A DNA stretch of 7,308 nucleotides, taken from the NCBI GenBank assembly GCA_021805485.1, contig JAJZFF010000265.1:1-7308 (forward strand), written 5' to 3'. Position 1 is the first letter of the stretch. Every line of letters begins with the position of its first letter. Positions 6,344 through 7,308 of the stretch are shown here, in pieces. This DNA comes from Pseudomonadota bacterium (lineage in GTDB: Bacteria; Pseudomonadota; Alphaproteobacteria; Acetobacterales; Acetobacteraceae). Made by a program: the position numbers and the translations under genes. The notes under the pieces were generated by a model. The model did not search any database, was not told where the DNA came from, and saw nothing but the letters and a program-made list of their open reading frames with translations.

Positions 6344-6370
6344 GGTTTGCACCCCTGTTCACCGCAAACC
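6344..6370. repeat. stem-loop with 7-bp perfect arms
   Basis: GGTTTGC (6344-6350) pairs with GCAAACC (6364-6370) around a 13-nt loop. It lies in non-coding DNA upstream, in the minus sense, of candidate small RNA 2. It could be part of a longer transcript or a protein-binding site. Confidence 0.4.
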
Positions 6371-6409
6371 GCAAGAACATAAAAGGAACTGGTTAACAGG
6401 CCCACTCCA

Positions 6410-6435
6410 TTCCGCGATCATGTGCGGAACACATG
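6410..6435. repeat. two overlapping, mutually exclusive inverted repeats
   Basis: TTCCGC (6410-6415) pairs with GCGGAA (6424-6429), and CATGTG (6419-6424) pairs with CACATG (6430-6435). Each hairpin uses bases needed by the other, so an RNA could switch between them. The location is non-coding, between the two minus-strand terminators. Confidence 0.45.
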
Positions 6436-6467
6436 AAAATCGGGCAATTTTACCGCCATTCCGCCAC

Positions 6468-6560
6468 AAGAAAACGGCCCCGGAGCGCACCGGGGCCAGG
6501 AGGTAAAGCGGGAGGAGAGTGTCTCGCCGGAGAACAGTCGCAGGCACCGGCGCCGTCAAT
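6468..6560 (-). ncRNA. candidate small RNA 1, CCUCCUCCC (cuckoo / alpha-r14) type
   Basis: A minus-strand transcript of about 93 nt is predicted from a putative promoter at 6567-6595 to the T-rich tail at 6468-6474. It holds CUCUCCUCCC (complement of 6510-6519) and ACCUCCU (complement of 6498-6504), both complementary to Shine-Dalgarno sequences, just before a GC-rich terminator. This is the layout of alphaproteobacterial small RNAs such as the cuckoo/CcsR and alpha-r14/NfeR1 families, which bind Hfq and repress translation by pairing with ribosome sites. No open frame on this strand is plausible. The family link is by motif and memory only; the flanking stem typical of those RNAs is weak here. 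Confidence 0.5.
6476..6497 (-). terminator. intrinsic terminator, minus-strand direction
   Basis: A perfect 8-bp all-GC stem (6476-6483 with 6490-6497) has a 6-nt loop. On the minus strand it continues into GTTTTCTT. The plus-strand side is AGGAGGTAAA, with no T run, so it works only in the minus direction. No minus-strand protein gene lies upstream. Confidence 0.8.
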
Positions 6561-6566
6561 AATGCA

Positions 6567-6595
6567 ACCATAGCGAGTATATTGCGTCGGTGCAA
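6567..6595 (-). promoter_or_regulatory. putative promoter of candidate small RNA 1
   Basis: On the minus strand, TTGCAC (complement of 6590-6595) and TATGGT (complement of 6567-6572) are separated by exactly 17 bp. They match 3 of 6 and 4 of 6 positions of the vegetative consensus, with TTG kept in the -35 box. Transcription would start near 6560. Confidence 0.35.
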
Positions 6596-6700
6596 CAATA
6601 AATTGGTGGCGGACCGGATGCGATGAATCAATGACGGTCGCGAACCGGCGTGGCAGCGTCGTGCCGCGCAACGCACGGCTTTTGTCATGGAGACAAGATC

Positions 6701-7231
6701 ATGAACCCTGCATTCCGATATGGCGCCCTCGCCGCTATGCTGGCCCTCGCCGGCTGCGCGAGCACGGCGCGAGCGCCCGAAGGCGCCGCCCTCGGGCCGG
6801 CGGATCTCGCTTTCGTCACGAGCGCCTATCAGCTCGTGCAGTTCGACCTCGACGCCTGTTCCTTCGTCCGCAAGGGGCCGATCGAGCCGGCGGCGATGCC
6901 GGCGGTGGACAAGGTCTGCGCCGACGCGGCGGCCTACAAGCCGCAGCTGCGCACCCTCGCGGCCCAGGAAGGGGTGACGCTGCCGAACACCCTGCCCTTC
7001 GACCTCAAGGAAAAGCTCGTCTCGCTCAGCTATCATCCCGAGCCGAACCTGACCGTCGAGTTCCTGCGCGACGAGATCGGCAGCCATGAGAGCGCCATCG
7101 CGGTGTTCCAGGGCGAGCTGCGCGAGGGACGGAACCAGGCCTTCCGGCAGAAGGCGCAGGAGGCGCTGCCGGTGCTGGAGCGCAATCTTGCAATGCTGCG
7201 CGCCGCCCTGCCCGCCGGCACCGCGGAATGA
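6701..7231 (+). CDS. DUF4142-type lipoprotein
   Basis: A 176-residue lipoprotein. Residues 1-18 are a lipoprotein signal peptide with lipobox LAGC, so Cys19 becomes the lipidated first residue. Position +2 is Ala, not Asp, which favours the outer membrane in organisms using the Lol rule. The mature part is predicted mostly helical and resembles the DUF4142 ferritin-like four-helix family: an acidic first helix, LAAQEGVTLP, then FLRDEIGSHESAIAVFQGEL with the typical His-Glu pair, and LPVLERNLAMLRAAL at the end. The family's function is unknown, though members are often stress-associated envelope proteins. Two Cys residues in the mature part (in LDACSF and KVCADA) could form a disulfide and are not typical as I recall the family. 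The ATG at 6701 has GGAG 9 bp upstream; an in-frame ATG at 6650 would bury the signal peptide. Confidence 0.8.
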   Translation: MNPAFRYGALAAMLALAGCASTARAPEGAALGPADLAFVTSAYQLVQFDLDACSFVRKGPIEPAAMPAVDKVCADAAAYKPQLRTLAAQEGVTLPNTLPFDLKEKLVSLSYHPEPNLTVEFLRDEIGSHESAIAVFQGELREGRNQAFRQKAQEALPVLERNLAMLRAALPAGTAE

Positions 7232-7234
7232 GAA

Positions 7235-7259
7235 AAGCCCGGGCCTGAGGCCCGGGCTT
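7235..7259. terminator. terminator hairpin shared by convergent genes
   Basis: A perfect 11-bp stem (7235-7245 with 7249-7259) has a 3-nt loop TGA and starts 3 bp after the lipoprotein stop. On the minus strand it runs into TTTTCT, on the plus strand only TTCCC. It should end the minus-strand gene at the window edge efficiently and the lipoprotein transcript less so. Confidence 0.8.
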
Positions 7260-7283
7260 CCCGCCATTCCGAAGGGGGTGAGG

Positions 7284-7308
7284 TCAGAAGACCTTGCCGA
7301 CCTGGACC
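7284..7308 (-). CDS. C-terminal end of a minus-strand gene, possibly an outer-membrane protein
   Basis: The minus strand at the window edge reads VQVGKVF followed by TGA (7284-7286). A C-terminal Phe after an alternating pattern is the usual end signal of beta-barrel outer-membrane proteins such as porins, though Lys at the third-last position is less typical. The terminator hairpin 25 bp further on in the transcript sense supports a gene ending here. Seven codons cannot identify it. Confidence 0.45.

Larger units (their letters stand above)
6246..6700. other. 455-bp region without a supported protein gene
   Basis: Apart from the small-RNA candidates, terminators and hairpins listed separately, the region holds the upstream sequence of the plus-strand lipoprotein gene. 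A TATATT at 6578-6583 could be a plus-strand -10 box, but no matching -35 is visible. AGGAGGT at 6498-6504 looks like a perfect ribosome site on the plus strand, yet the only frame behind it is a 34-codon one with no recognisable sequence. No tRNA was seen. Confidence 0.6.

Noticed and set aside
6176..6382. A plus-strand small open frame of 68 codons.
   Set aside because: It runs straight through the terminator hairpin at 6214-6245 and has no ribosome site.
6519..6623. A 34-codon plus-strand frame starting with GTG behind the perfect AGGAGGT site.
   Set aside because: The spacing from AGGAGGT is too long (14 bp), the peptide has no recognisable feature, and the site is better explained as the complement of the small-RNA motif.
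6359..7267. A 302-codon minus-strand open frame spanning the lipoprotein gene and the small-RNA region.
   Set aside because: It reads through a strong terminator pattern, is antisense to a gene with a clear lipobox, and resembles no family I know.
1..7308. Mobile elements, CRISPR arrays, prophage genes and tRNAs.
   Set aside because: No transposase, integrase, spaced repeat array, target-site duplication or cloverleaf with CCA end was seen on either strand.

Overview
The window is high-GC bacterial DNA that reads as an alphaproteobacterial chromosome, plausibly Acetobacteraceae or another Rhodospirillales relative. The basis is indirect: GC-rich codon use, the type of 3-hydroxybutyrate dehydrogenase, a CHASE4-GGDEF-EAL protein, and small low-complexity secreted proteins of a kind common in that group. 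No rRNA, tRNA, insertion sequence, integrase or CRISPR array is visible. Seven protein genes are supported, two of them cut by the window ends, plus a 7-codon tail of an eighth.

Left part (1-2451): the 3' four-fifths of an NAD-dependent D-3-hydroxybutyrate dehydrogenase gene (+) converges on a GlxA-type AraC regulator gene (-). The regulator is divergent from an isonitrile hydratase-like DJ-1/PfpI enzyme gene (+). The regulator's N-terminal sensor domain and the enzyme belong to the same superfamily. The 78 bp between them holds a 7-bp inverted repeat that could be the shared operator.

Middle part (2452-3878): two small exported low-complexity proteins on the minus strand. One has an 11-residue tandem repeat and ends in ten histidines. 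The other has a Tat-like signal, an Asp/Gln/Arg hexad-repeat segment and a polyglycine tail. A 470-bp non-coding stretch between them has an AT-rich patch, several inverted repeats and a minus-strand terminator.

Right part (3879-7308): a large minus-strand CHASE4-GGDEF-EAL membrane protein for cyclic-di-GMP turnover, with both active sites and the inhibitory site intact. Then about 590 bp without a protein gene, a plus-strand DUF4142-type lipoprotein, a terminator hairpin, and the last codons of a minus-strand gene ending in Phe, possibly an outer-membrane protein.

The most interesting stretch is 6213-6600. It carries two strong minus-strand intrinsic terminators with no minus-strand protein gene to serve. 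Each is immediately preceded, in the transcript sense, by a C-rich anti-Shine-Dalgarno-like motif (CUCCUCCC or CUCCCCUCCC). The first also has a plausible -35/-10 pair. This resembles the alphaproteobacterial CCUCCUCCC small RNAs (cuckoo/CcsR and alpha-r14/NfeR1 type), possibly as a tandem pair. No search or folding program was available, so family assignments rest on motifs and memory.
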